Source: Geodermatophilus obscurus DSM 43160
Lineage (GTDB): Bacteria; Actinomycetota; Actinomycetes; Mycobacteriales; Geodermatophilaceae
Direction: 5' to 3'
DNA: 64,000 nucleotides
Assembly (NCBI RefSeq): GCF_000025345.1
Contig: NC_013757.1
Coordinates: 1,860,001-1,924,000, forward strand
Under the pieces are notes generated by a model. The model made no database searches. It was given only the letters and a program-made list of their open reading frames with translations, and was not told where the DNA came from. Position numbers and translations under genes: made by a program. Below, in pieces: positions 33,760 to 42,407 of this stretch. Positions within the stretch are counted from its first letter, which is position 1; every line of letters begins with the position of its first letter.

Positions 33760-33778
33760 GGGTCTTGCCACAAGTCCC
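33760..33778 (-). promoter_or_regulatory. Rifamycin-associated element (RAE) upstream of helR
   Basis: On the minus strand the 19 bases form an interrupted inverted repeat, GGGACTTG-TGG-CAAGACCC, with one mismatch. This agrees with the published RAE consensus as I remember it (GGGGCTTGCGGCAAGGCC-like), which precedes rifamycin-inducible resistance genes in actinomycetes. It lies about 105 bases upstream of the helR start and in the same direction. Direct comparison with the published matrix would decide. Confidence 0.75.
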
Positions 33779-33894
33779 CGGGTGCGCTATACGTTCAAGT
33801 GGAGGGAGGTGCAGTTCTTCCTTTTCACCGGGCCGACTCCCTCCGCGACTGCTGACCATCGCGGATCTGGCACCCCGCAGCGAGCCCCCGGTCG

Positions 33895-34209
33895 ATGAGC
33901 GCTGCTGGTGTCGTGGCGGTGCAGAGGATGTTCAGGCACGCCTCCACCGTGAGAACGCTCGACGGCTACTCCGGGCTCTTCGACGACGACCTGACCGCTC
34001 TCGCGGAACGCGCGGATTCCACCCACGACGGGCTGGTCACGAAGCGGTTGTGGGCACCGGCCGAGGATCGCGACCTCGCCAGACAGCGCCACGCCGGCCT
34101 GCGGGTTCTTGCGCGGGCCGGTGGGCTCGAACCCATGGCCCAGGGATCAAGAGTCCGGACGACCCGGGACCTGGAGTCGAATACTCGGGTGTCGCCGCGA
34201 CGGACCTAG
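33895..34209 (+). pseudogene. C-terminal fragment of a tyrosine recombinase (integrase)
   Basis: The frame encodes AGVVAVQRMFRHASTVRTLDGYSGLFDDDLTALAERAD. This is the end of a phage-type integrase: the last active-site His/Arg helix context (usually LGHxSxxxTLDxYxxLF) and the nucleophile Tyr in GYSGLF. Everything upstream, including the Arg and first His of the catalytic set, is missing. After residue 60 the frame runs into a tRNA-end-like sequence and is no longer family-like. The fragment lies next to the first of three att-like repeats, as expected for an integrase gene at the edge of an island. Confidence 0.78.
34125..34195 (-). repeat. tRNA 3'-end-like att remnant, copy C
   Basis: Read on the minus strand it contains GATCCCTGGGCCATGGGTTCGAGCCCAC, a tRNA T-arm-like sequence. 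It shares with copies A and B the flanking motif GTCGA(A/G)TACTCGG. It overlaps the integrase fragment. Confidence 0.55.
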
Positions 34210-34472
34210 CGCATCCCCACCCGCCCGACGGACGCGGTGTGGAGGTGCTCGCTCCGTCCCCGTTGAGGGCGTGGTCACCGGTCGCCCTCTTCAACTTCGG
34301 GTGTGACCGGTCTCGAAGCGGAGGAGGGCGCACCTCCCTGGGCAGGTGCGCCCTCGTGATCGCGGGGCGTTGCGGTTGCGGGGAAGTAGGGCACACCGGC
34401 CTGCAGGGTGGTGATCCCCGGATGCGGCCGGGCGAACCCCACCGCCGACACGTGCTCGTGGAGCGCGCGGGG

Positions 34473-35528
34473 TCAGATGCGGGCTTCCAGCACGATGTTG
34501 AAGGGCGTCTCCGCAGCCCGCCGGACCGAGCCGAACCCGGCGTCGTGCAGGAGCTCGGTCAACGTCGCCTCACCCGCCTGCGCGCCAAGGGCGGTCCGGG
34601 GTTCCGCCGACATGGAGTGCGCCACGCAGATGACCGTGGACGCCCCGTAGTAGAGCCTTCCCACGGGGTTGAGGTTGTCCTCGACCCGGTCACCGGCCAT
34701 CGGCTCCACGAGGAGGAGGGTCCCGTCTTCCTCCAGCACCTCGCGGATGTGCTTGGCCGCGCCCAGGGGGTCGGGCATGTCGTGGAGGGCGTCGAAGATC
34801 GCCACCAGGTCGTAGTCCGTGCCGGGGAAGTCTGCGGCGGATGCGACCTCGAAGGAGACCCGGTCGGAGATTCCGGCCTCGACGGCCCGCTTGCGGGCGA
34901 GGTCGATCGACGCCGGGTGGTAGTCGAAGCCGATGACCTCCGAGGCGGGGAAGGCGTCGGCCAGCAGCAGGGTCGAGGACCCGTGCCCGCAACCGACATC
35001 GGCCACCCGAGCCCCGGCCCTCAGCTTGGCCTCGACGCCGTCGAGGGCGGGGATCCACGAGGAGACGAGGTTCATCGCGTAGCCCGGGCGGAAGAAACGC
35101 TCCACGCCCTCGAAGAGTTCAGGGTCGTGGTCGTGCCAGGGGAAGCCGCCGCCGGTACGGACCGCCTCGGTGATCCGCTCGATGTTCTTGGCCACTGCGA
35201 CCGGAATGTGGAAGGCGGCGGCCGCTTGCAGCCCGCCCGTGTCCGCGAGGAGGAACGCCTGCTCCTCGGTGAGCGAATAACGGCCGCTGGCCGGGTCGTA
35301 GGTGACGTAGCCGCCGGCGGCCTGGCCGGCCAGCCACTCACGCACGTAGCGCTCCGCGGCGCGCGCTTCGGCCGCCACCTCCTCGGGGGTGGCCGGCATG
35401 GTCATCTGCAGCGCCCGGTACAGCCCCAACCGATCACCGAGGACGGCGCTCAAGGCCTGGTAGCTGCCGCCGAAGTCGGTGACGAAGCGGCCGAGCAGCT
35501 CGTTGAGCCTGTTCTCATCGAGGGTCAT
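34473..35528 (-). CDS. Class I SAM methyltransferase with Rv2258c-like winged-helix N-terminus
   Basis: The 351-residue protein has an N-terminal winged-helix dimerisation domain (GRFVTDFGGSYQALSAVLGDRLGLYRAL, then SLTEEQAFLLAD). A SAM-binding Rossmann fold follows with motif I VADVGCGHGSSTLLLA, motif II region VIGFDYHP and motif post-I FDALHDMPDP. The arrangement resembles mycobacterial Rv2258c and O-methyltransferase-like enzymes acting on small lipophilic acceptors. GGAGG lies nine bases before the ATG. It stands alone between att-like repeats C and A. The substrate is unknown, and the position in an integrated segment suggests recent acquisition. Confidence 0.88.
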   Translation of the reverse strand: MTLDENRLNELLGRFVTDFGGSYQALSAVLGDRLGLYRALQMTMPATPEEVAAEARAAERYVREWLAGQAAGGYVTYDPASGRYSLTEEQAFLLADTGGLQAAAAFHIPVAVAKNIERITEAVRTGGGFPWHDHDPELFEGVERFFRPGYAMNLVSSWIPALDGVEAKLRAGARVADVGCGHGSSTLLLADAFPASEVIGFDYHPASIDLARKRAVEAGISDRVSFEVASAADFPGTDYDLVAIFDALHDMPDPLGAAKHIREVLEEDGTLLLVEPMAGDRVEDNLNPVGRLYYGASTVICVAHSMSAEPRTALGAQAGEATLTELLHDAGFGSVRRAAETPFNIVLEARI

Positions 35529-36299
35529 GGCAGAACCTCCTTGTGGATCCCACGGGGCACTCGAGCCCTGGTGGTGAGGCGCCGCCGCGTGGAACCTGCC
35601 CGGGGCGTGTGGAGGCGCTCCTCCTCTTGGCTGCGGCACCGCCTGTCCAGGGACCCCCGTCGGGTGCAGGGGACTGTTTCGCCGGTTGCCCGCGGGTGCA
35701 AGAGGCGGAAGTAACCGACTGGGAAGCACGGTCTGCTCAACCGCGGTCGCGGCGGCGGACGAGGCGAGGCCCGTCGGGGCATCAGTTCGGAGTCTCCACT
35801 GAATCCGGCGCGGACAGAGCTCTTCGGCAACCATCGCCGGGAGCGTGGCGTCTCACTCCGGAGATGAGGCTGCTCCGCTGTAGGAGCGCTGTGCGGGACC
35901 CCCTATGTGATCTCAGCTCCCATCTACGCTGATGGAAGGCTCGTTGTGGGGCGGTGGGGCTCGAACCCACGACCCGGGGATCATTAGTGCTCACGCACTG
36001 CGCGCTGTGCCCACCTGCGTCGCCGCAGTTCGGGCGTAAGCGTAAGGCGTCGGATACCCGGGTCTTACGCGGACTGCTCAACCGACCTGCACCCGCGCAG
36101 GCGGCATGATTGCCGGAGTGCCGGGACGTGATAGGGCATGGCGGTTAGTCGGCTCGTGGCGCCGGCCGGGAGCCATGGACGCCCTGATCCTGACCTCCTA
36201 GCCTGGAAGCCCACCTCGACAGCCGAAACAGTCCGAGCATCTGGCCCGAGGCGCGTCGGCGCGGCCCCGTGCGATGCGTCGAGAGGACGGCGCGCGCTC
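35529..36299. other. Gene-poor spacer containing att-like copy A
   Basis: No convincing coding frame is seen in these 770 bases. The segment holds the tRNA-end-like repeat at 35946-36064 and presumably the promoters of the divergent methyltransferase and FAD oxidoreductase genes. Confidence 0.55.
35946..36064 (-). repeat. tRNA 3'-end-like att remnant, copy A
   Basis: On the minus strand it ends GTCGTGGGTTCGAGCCCCAC followed by CGCCCCAC, a T-stem/loop and acceptor strand of a tRNA gene. No anticodon arm of normal length precedes it. Similarity to copy B extends about 118 bases, including AGTGCTCACGCACTG and the far end (CGTCGGATACCCGG versus CGTCGAGTACTCGG). Confidence 0.7.
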
Positions 36300-37625
36300 A
36301 TGACGATCTCACTTCCTGGGCTCGACGCAGTTCTCGTCACGGACGAGGCAACGCTCACCGCCTGCGCCCGCGACTACGGCCGCGTGGTGCACCGCATGCC
36401 CTCGGCGGTGCTCCGGCCGGCCGCGGTGCGCGACGTGGTAGAGGCGCTGCGGTCCTGCGGCGACCAGGCGCTTCCGGTCGCCGCGCGTGGTCAGGGGCAC
36501 AGCACTGCCGGACAGGCCCAGGTGGAGAGCGGGCTGGTCATCGACATGTCCACGCTGGACGACATCGGTCCCATCCAGGACGGTCGGATGCGGGTGCAGG
36601 CCGGCGCGACGTGGAGACAGGTGCTGAGCCGGACCGTTCCGCTCGGCTGGTCGCCGCCGGTCGTGACCGGCTACACGGGTCTGTCGGTCGGTGGCACGCT
36701 GTCGATGGGCGGCATCGGCGCGGCCAGCTTCCGGCGCGGTCCCCAGGTGGACAACGTCCTCGCGCTGCAGGTGGTCACCGGCGAGGGCCAACTCATGACC
36801 TGCTCTTCCAGCGAGCACCCCGAGCTGTTCTCCGCCGTCCTGGGCGGTGTCGGCCAGTACGGGGTGATCGTGGAGGCCACGCTGGCGCTGACGCCGGTCG
36901 CCCCCCGGGCCCGCTACCACCTCCTCGGGTACGACGACGCGGACGCCTTCTTCGCCGATCTGCGGACGCTCACCACGCGAGACCGGGTCGATGGGCTCTA
37001 CGGGCAGGTCCTGCCGAGTGCGCAGGGAGGCTGGTCGTACCTCCTGCACGTGGTCGAGTTCTACTCATCAACGTCCAGCGACTCGGCACTGCTGGCCGGG
37101 CTTCGCAGCGCCCCTGGGGCCCGCACCGTCATGGACTTGGACACGCTCGCCTTCTCCACCGTCGTCGACGAGCAACTCGAGGCCCTCGGACTGACCCACC
37201 TGCCGCGGGTGTGGAGAGACGTCTTCCTCCCCGGCTCGCGCATCGAGGCCTTCGTCGCGGACGCGCTGGCCGAGCTGGCCGCGGAAGAGCTCGGGCCGGC
37301 CGGCTTCGTGCTGCTGTTCCCGATCCGCAACGCCGCGCGGCCCTGCGCCCTGCGGCTGCCCGAGGAGGAGCAGGTCGTCCTCTTCGACATCTGCACCTCC
37401 GGTTCGCCGGAGGATCCGGACTACGTGCCGACCCAGCTGCATGAGGCGCGCTCGATGTACGAGCGGGCCCGCGCGTTGGGCGGAACGCTCTACCCCATCG
37501 GCAGCACGCCACTGACCACGGAGGACTGGCGGACCCACTACGGGTCGGGCTACCAGGCCCTGCGCACGGCGAAGGAGCACTACGACCCGGCGATCGTCCT
37601 GACGCCCGGAGCCGAGATCTTCTGA
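36300..37625 (+). CDS. FAD-linked oxidoreductase, cytokinin-dehydrogenase-like
   Basis: The 441-residue protein has a PCMH-type FAD domain. VAARGQGHSTAGQAQVESGLVIDM contains the GxGHS block whose His is the covalent FAD attachment site in cytokinin dehydrogenases. VTGYTGLSVGGTLSMGGIGAASFRRG and GQYGVIVEATLAL complete the FAD-binding region. The C-terminal substrate domain (AFSTVVDEQLEALGLTHLPRVWRDVFLPGS, then YGSGYQALRTAKEHYDPAIVLTPG) also fits that family, although the protein is somewhat short. Similar bacterial enzymes act on cytokinins or aromatic natural products. The ATG at 36300 is preceded by GAGAGGAC; an earlier in-frame ATG at 36138 exists. Confidence 0.85.
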   Translation: MTISLPGLDAVLVTDEATLTACARDYGRVVHRMPSAVLRPAAVRDVVEALRSCGDQALPVAARGQGHSTAGQAQVESGLVIDMSTLDDIGPIQDGRMRVQAGATWRQVLSRTVPLGWSPPVVTGYTGLSVGGTLSMGGIGAASFRRGPQVDNVLALQVVTGEGQLMTCSSSEHPELFSAVLGGVGQYGVIVEATLALTPVAPRARYHLLGYDDADAFFADLRTLTTRDRVDGLYGQVLPSAQGGWSYLLHVVEFYSSTSSDSALLAGLRSAPGARTVMDLDTLAFSTVVDEQLEALGLTHLPRVWRDVFLPGSRIEAFVADALAELAAEELGPAGFVLLFPIRNAARPCALRLPEEEQVVLFDICTSGSPEDPDYVPTQLHEARSMYERARALGGTLYPIGSTPLTTEDWRTHYGSGYQALRTAKEHYDPAIVLTPGAEIF

Positions 37626-37635
37626 GGGGAATCGC

Positions 37636-37869
37636 ATGATGGCGTCGAGCAGCACGCTGAATCGAGCCGAATTGCACGTGCCGGCTGAGGTTCCTCGGCT
37701 GGTGAACTGCACCGCGGCGCGGCTGGAGGCTCGCTACCGTGCGACGGGAAAGACCGATGAGATCGGCCCCTTGCACGTCCACGATCAGCCATCGCTCGGA
37801 GATCCCGCTCGGGCCACCGCGGCTCGCGCCTGTAAATTGGGCACAGCGGTGAAAGCTGCCCAATCATGA
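37636..37869 (+). CDS. Doubtful small ORF between oxidoreductase and methyltransferase genes
   Basis: A 77-residue frame begins 10 bases after the oxidoreductase stop with a weak GAGGGG site, and its stop overlaps the ATG of the methyltransferase gene. The arrangement looks like translational coupling. The product shows no recognisable fold or family, so it may be only a spacer reading frame. Conservation in relatives would settle it. Confidence 0.3.
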   Translation: MMASSSTLNRAELHVPAEVPRLVNCTAARLEARYRATGKTDEIGPLHVHDQPSLGDPARATAARACKLGTAVKAAQS

Positions 37870-38966
37870 CCCGACCGGGATCTGCTGCGTCCACACCAAG
37901 CGGCAAGGCGGGTCTGGTCGACCTGTCGGGATCCGCCGACAGTGACCGCCGGGCCGTGCAGGACGATGATGAACTTCTCGCGGTGGTGGGGATGCTGCGC
38001 GGGCAAGGGCTTGCACGTGCGGTGGAGACGGCCGCGGAGCTCGCCGTCGCTGACCTCGTAGCGGAGGGTCCGCGATCCGTCGATGACCTCGCCGAGGCCA
38101 CGCGCAGCCACGCGCCGTCCCTCTACCGGCTGCTGCGGGCCCTCGCCGCCCACGGCGTGTTCGAGGAGCTCGAGGGACAGCGCTTCGCGCAGACCGCGCG
38201 ATCGGCCACGCTCGCCTCAACCCATCCCAAATCGTTGCGCGACGTCGCTCGCATGTTCGGTTCCGAGTGGGAATGGCGTTCCTGGGCGGCCTTGCCGCAC
38301 AGCATCCGTACAGGTCAGCCTTCGGTCGACGCGGTCTACGGGATGTCGCTGTGGCAGTACTTCGAGGACGTCGACCCCGCGGCCGGGGCTGTCTTCGACG
38401 CGGCCATGACGGGCGGGTCCAGCCGCCTCACGCCGGCAATCGTGGCGGCCTATGACTTCTCCGTCTTCGCCACGCTGGTCGACGTGGGCGGTGGCCGGGG
38501 GCACCTGCTCGCCGCTGTGCTGCAGGCGAACCCGCGGCTGCGGGGCGTGCTGTTCGACCGCCCCTCCGCCGTGGCCTCGCTGCACGACAGCCTGCGTGAG
38601 CCGGGTGTGGCCGAGCGTGTCGAGGTGGTTGCCGGTTCGTTCTTCGACCGCGTTCCTCCCGGCGCCGACGCCTACCTCGTCAAGTTCGTGCTGCACAACT
38701 GGGACGACGAGTCGGCCGGGCAGATACTGGGTCGCCTGCGCGAGGCGGTTCCCGCCCACGGCCGACTGCTCCTCGTGGAGCGTGTCCTCTCCCGGGCTAC
38801 GGACTTCCCCGGCGCGACTCTGGTGGATCTTGTGATGCTCAAGAACCACGCGGGTCGGGAGCGAACGGAGGGCGAGTTCCGTGCACTCCTCTCCAGTGCC
38901 GGGTTCGAGCTGACCCACGTCGTACCAGCCGGACCCCTCTGCATCCTGGAAGCGCGGACCGACTGA
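37866..38966 (+). CDS. O-methyltransferase, plant/polyketide type (Methyltransf_2)
   Basis: The 366-residue protein has the N-terminal winged-helix dimerisation domain of small-molecule O-methyltransferases (LAVADLVAEGPRSVDDLAEATRSHAPSLYRLLRALAAHGVF). The SAM domain follows with TLVDVGGGRGHLLAAVL (motif I) and YLVKFVLHNWDDESAGQIL, whose His is the usual catalytic base. ERTEGEFRALLSSAGFELTHV closes the fold. Related actinobacterial enzymes tailor polyketides, phenazines and similar aromatics. It follows the FAD oxidoreductase and may share its transcript, so the two may modify one aromatic substrate; this is inferred. Confidence 0.9.
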   Translation: MTRPGSAASTPSGKAGLVDLSGSADSDRRAVQDDDELLAVVGMLRGQGLARAVETAAELAVADLVAEGPRSVDDLAEATRSHAPSLYRLLRALAAHGVFEELEGQRFAQTARSATLASTHPKSLRDVARMFGSEWEWRSWAALPHSIRTGQPSVDAVYGMSLWQYFEDVDPAAGAVFDAAMTGGSSRLTPAIVAAYDFSVFATLVDVGGGRGHLLAAVLQANPRLRGVLFDRPSAVASLHDSLREPGVAERVEVVAGSFFDRVPPGADAYLVKFVLHNWDDESAGQILGRLREAVPAHGRLLLVERVLSRATDFPGATLVDLVMLKNHAGRERTEGEFRALLSSAGFELTHVVPAGPLCILEARTD

Positions 38967-39369
38967 CGACCTCGGACACGGTCAGCGACCGAGAGGCACG
39001 TGGTGGGGCGGGTGGGGCTCGAACCCACAACCCAGGGATCGTGAGTGCTCACGCACTGTGCGCTGTGTTCAGCTGCGACAAGCAGGTCGCGCGGGAGCGT
39101 AGGTCGTCGAGTACTCGGATCCAAGCCTGAGCCTCCTCCAGGCACTCGCTGATCGCTCTGTGTAACAGGCGGAGCCCTGCCGGTGTCAGTCCGGTCCCTC
39201 GCCCGCTTGCTGAACAGGTCTGCGAATGTTCTGTGTACGGCACCGGGCCTCTGTGAGAGCTGGCCCTGAGGGTCTGCGTTGACGAGTTGACGGGGGTCCA
39301 ACGACTCTGGCCCAACGCGGTCGGAACTTGGAACCTCATCTCCCTCCGAACACCCGGAGGTGTGGAGAC
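38967..39369. other. Spacer containing att-like copy B
   Basis: No gene is supported in these 403 bases. The tRNA-end-like repeat occupies 39003-39120. The rest shows no strong palindrome or coding frame. Confidence 0.5.
39003..39120 (-). repeat. tRNA 3'-end-like att remnant, copy B
   Basis: On the minus strand it contains GATCCCTGGGTTGTGGGTTCGA and continues GCCCCACCCGCCCCAC. It is in the same orientation as copy A, about 3.06 kb away, and shares AGTGCTCACGCACTG beyond the tRNA-like part. It looks like an old attachment-site duplication. Confidence 0.7.
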
Positions 39370-39669
39370 ATGCGGATGATGCTGAGACTGCAGGTGCCAG
39401 CTGAGGCCGGGAGCCAGGCCATGCGTGCCGGCCGGATCGGCCCGCTCATGCAGGACCTCATGAAGCGAGTGCAGCCGGAGGCTGCCTACTTCCACGAGCA
39501 AAATGGCATGCGCGGGGCATCGATCGTCTTCGATCTTGAGTCACCAGCGTTGATGCCTGCCATCGCGGAACCGCTGTATCAGGAACTTGGTGCCACCGTG
39601 GAGTTCCTCCCCGTGATGAACATGGAGGACATGCAGCAGGCGCTCGCCGAGGTTCAACCAGACTCCTGA
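39370..39669 (+). CDS. Small protein, possibly DUF3303-like alpha/beta barrel dimer
   Basis: The 99-residue protein (MLRLQVPAEAGSQAMRAGR, MQDLMKRVQPEAAYFHEQNGMRGASIVFDLESPALMPAIAEPLYQEL) has the beta-alpha-beta pattern of ferredoxin-like small proteins such as DUF3303 or muconolactone-isomerase-like dimers. GGAGG lies ten bases before the ATG. The sequence is Met- and Gln-rich with a lower GC third position than the surrounding core genes. No catalytic residue can be assigned. It stands alone after att-like copy B. Confidence 0.65.
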   Translation: MRMMLRLQVPAEAGSQAMRAGRIGPLMQDLMKRVQPEAAYFHEQNGMRGASIVFDLESPALMPAIAEPLYQELGATVEFLPVMNMEDMQQALAEVQPDS

Positions 39670-40290
39670 TGGGGGTTGGCGGCCGCGTCACCAGTAACCG
39701 GCCGAAAATGTGAAGCGTCGGCCGCCTGCATCTTCTTCCTCAGGCAGCCTGAGCCGCGGCACAATTCAAACTAGCGCATGGATTGCCGGGCTCGCTCCGG
39801 TGTTGCCGTCCTCGCCCGTGGGAGCGGCTAAGTCAACGTAGGACTGGCAGTTGTGTGGTGGAGCCCCCGGAGGCGCTCGTCGACTACTCCAACAACCAAC
39901 GATGAGGGATCGCAAGGTCGGGTCAAACACTGGGCCGACATAGCCCAGATTGCGTTTTCGAGCATAGGACAGCATTCACTCGGCTGTGTTCGTCCGAGCG
40001 ACCGGGTGTCCGTTCAACCGCGTGAAACCTCAGCTATAGGCCGCTGGCACAGCCAGACAGTCAGGTAATGAAGTTTTTTCACCAGGAATCCGTGCCGGTT
40101 GAAGGCTGTGATTGATGCCGCTGGCCAGGCCTGCAGCGAGTCGTCAGGGACTTCCAGCGCGGCCCCTCGGAACAGGCTCCCGCCAAGAGGCACTCGGCGC
40201 TCGGCCGACTCACGACGCTGACCTGCAGCGATGCCTCTCTTGCTCGTCCGTGGACGGCGAATCCTGGTGAGAAAACCTCAATAGAAGCGG
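39670..40290. other. Gene-free, lower-GC spacer
   Basis: The 620 bases have a visibly lower GC content than the rest (for example AAGTTTTTTCACC near 40072). I see no supported gene, RNA or clear repeat. It may be a degraded mobile-element segment. Confidence 0.5.
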
Positions 40291-41190
40291 TCAGCGGGTG
40301 AGGTGCTCGACGAACCAGTCGCGGGCGGCCGGGCCGGAGACGTCGAAGCCGTCGACGTAGGCGTCAAAGTGCCCACCGGGCAGAAACTGCAGCTTTTTCG
40401 GCTCGCGCGCCTTCTCGTACGCGGCGACCGCCAGGTCGGTCGGAGTAAGCACGTCGTTCTGCGCCGGCAGCATCAGCAGCGGGGTGGGGCTGATGTAGGG
40501 CACGTAGGTGATCGGTTCGTACTCGGTGAGCATCTCGACGCTACGCAGGGTGACCTCGTTGCGCCAAGACGGCGCCCGCTGCTCGTGGGTCTCGGTGAAC
40601 CAGGTGTAGGAATCCGGGGTGGGCAGCGCGGACGGGGCAAGCGGGTCCGGGTCCACGACCGGGACCATCGCAGGCTTCTCGCCGTGGAAGCGGGCGGCGC
40701 GGTCGGCGTCGAACTGGGCGCGGAAGTCGTCGATGAAGTCCGACCGGACGAGGGTGCGGAAGTTGTCGTGCCCGCTGACCAGCGGGACCTGGCTGACCAC
40801 CGCCTTGACCCGGCGGTCGAGCGCGGCGACGACGAGCACGTGGCCGCCGGAGTAGCTGCTGCCGAAGACGCCGATCCGGTCGGCGTCGACCTCGGGCAGG
40901 GTGGTGGCGTAGGTGATCGCGTGGCGGTAGTCGCGCACCTGGGCCCAGGGGTCGATCTCTTGGCGAGGCTCGCCGTCGCTGGTGCCGAAGTTGCGGTTGT
41001 CGTACACGAGGGAGTTGAGTCCGGCGGCGGCGAAGGTCTCGGCGTACCGGTCCAGGTACATCTCCTTCACAGCCGAGAAGCCGTGGGCCATGACGATGGT
41101 GGGAGCCGTGCCGCCGGCGCCCTCGGCGGGGTAGAACCAGCCGCGCAAGGTGATGCCTTCGGCGTTGAACTCGATGTCGCGTCGAGCCAT
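40291..41190 (-). CDS. Alpha/beta hydrolase (dienelactone hydrolase / acetyl xylan esterase-like)
   Basis: The 299-residue protein has the alpha/beta hydrolase core: IVMAHGFSAVKEMYLDRYAE (oxyanion strand), the nucleophile elbow GVFGSSYSGGHVLVVAAL with Ser in GSSYSGG, a likely acid Asp in LPAQNDVLTPT and the His in LPGGHFDAYVDGF. It lacks a signal peptide. It is the last gene of a minus-strand operon (MetX-like hydrolase, SDR, alcohol dehydrogenase, this gene). In the context of Baeyer-Villiger enzymes it probably cleaves an ester or lactone, or removes an acyl group. The exact substrate is not predictable. Confidence 0.88.
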   Translation of the reverse strand: MARRDIEFNAEGITLRGWFYPAEGAGGTAPTIVMAHGFSAVKEMYLDRYAETFAAAGLNSLVYDNRNFGTSDGEPRQEIDPWAQVRDYRHAITYATTLPEVDADRIGVFGSSYSGGHVLVVAALDRRVKAVVSQVPLVSGHDNFRTLVRSDFIDDFRAQFDADRAARFHGEKPAMVPVVDPDPLAPSALPTPDSYTWFTETHEQRAPSWRNEVTLRSVEMLTEYEPITYVPYISPTPLLMLPAQNDVLTPTDLAVAAYEKAREPKKLQFLPGGHFDAYVDGFDVSGPAARDWFVEHLTR

Positions 41191-41275
41191 ATCGCACTCC
41201 TTTGGGTCGCATGGGTGGCCCAGGGAGAGGGTTCGCTCAGCTCCGGGCCGTTGTGACTGCTGAGCCGCTCGCTGC

Positions 41276-42340
41276 TCAGAAGGTGATCAGCGGCTTGATG
41301 ACCCCGTCCTCCTTGCTGGACATCATGTCGAAGGCCCGCTCGATGTCGTCGAAGCCGAACCGGTGCGTGGTCATGGGCGTCGGGTCGATGCGTCCGGACT
41401 GCAGGAGGCGGAAGAACCGGGTCATGCGCTCGCTTCCGCCCGGACACAGGCCGGTGTGGATGGACTTGTCGTTCATCCCCAGCCCAATCGCGTCGAGCGG
41501 CAGTTGCAGCGGGTTCGGGTTCTCGCCGTGGTAGCCGATGTTCGACACCCGGCCGCCGGCCTTCGTCACCCGCACGCACGCCTCGAACGTCTGCGGGAAG
41601 CCGAAGGCTTCAATGGCGGCGTCGACACCCTCTCCGCCGGTGAGGTCCATGATCTGCTCGACCGGGTCGCCCTGGGTGAAGTCGACGATCGTGTCGGCGC
41701 CGAACCGCTTGGCCAGCTCCTGCCGCTCCGGCCTGGCCTCGACGGCGATGATCTGGCCGGCGCCCATGAGGTTGGCACCCATCGTGGCGCAGAGCCCGAC
41801 AGGGCCCTGGGCGAAGATCGCCACCGTTTCGCCGAACTGCAGTTGGGCGTGCTCGGCACCCATGAACCCCGTCGAGAGCATGTCGCAGGCGTAGACGGCC
41901 TGTTCGTCGGTGACGTCGGCCGGGATCGGGGCGAGGTTGGCCTGCGCGGCCGGGACGATGAAGTACTCGGCCATGTTGCCGTCGATCTGGCCGGTGTACT
42001 TGTAGCCGCCGAGGGGGCCGCCGCACTGGCTGGTGAACCCGCGCTGGCAGTAGCTGCACCGGTAGCACGGCGTGACGGCGTTGACCGCCACCCGCTGGCC
42101 CTCGGAAAAGCCGGTGACAGCCGATCCGAGCCGGTGGACAACACCGACGGACTCGTGGCCCAGAGTGCGGCCGGCCGGCACCGGCAGGGCGCCCTTGACC
42201 GTGTGGACGTCGGAGGTACAGATGAGCGCTGCGGTCGTCCGGATGACCGCCTCCTCCGGCCCCGGTTCGGGGATGGGTTTCTCCATCACCGCTGTCCGGC
42301 CGATCTCCTTGAAGACCAGGGCCCGCATCGTGTTGCTCAT
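41276..42340 (-). CDS. Zinc-dependent alcohol dehydrogenase (MDR superfamily)
   Basis: The 354-residue protein has the catalytic zinc ligands Cys in ICTSDVH and His/Glu in GRTLGHESVG. Part of the structural-zinc region is present (PCYRCSYCQRGFTSQCG). The NAD(P) site is VAIFAQGPVGLCATMGANLMGAGQIIAVEARPER. The architecture resembles Thermoanaerobacter-type secondary alcohol dehydrogenases, which oxidise secondary alcohols to ketones. That reaction would supply the substrate of the Baeyer-Villiger enzyme encoded nearby. It lies 67 bases after the SDR gene in the same operon. Cofactor preference cannot be stated from the visible motif. Confidence 0.92.
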   Translation of the reverse strand: MSNTMRALVFKEIGRTAVMEKPIPEPGPEEAVIRTTAALICTSDVHTVKGALPVPAGRTLGHESVGVVHRLGSAVTGFSEGQRVAVNAVTPCYRCSYCQRGFTSQCGGPLGGYKYTGQIDGNMAEYFIVPAAQANLAPIPADVTDEQAVYACDMLSTGFMGAEHAQLQFGETVAIFAQGPVGLCATMGANLMGAGQIIAVEARPERQELAKRFGADTIVDFTQGDPVEQIMDLTGGEGVDAAIEAFGFPQTFEACVRVTKAGGRVSNIGYHGENPNPLQLPLDAIGLGMNDKSIHTGLCPGGSERMTRFFRLLQSGRIDPTPMTTHRFGFDDIERAFDMMSSKEDGVIKPLITF

Positions 42341-42407
42341 GCCTTTTTCCTTTCAGTCGACGGGCCGCGGGGACAGTGCTTCGGGCGGCCAGCGCTCGCG
42401 GTCGCGG

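Noticed and set aside
35946-36064. Complete tRNA gene on the minus strand
   Set aside because: Only the T-arm and acceptor 3' strand are recognisable; no normal anticodon arm, D-arm or 5' acceptor strand can be built.
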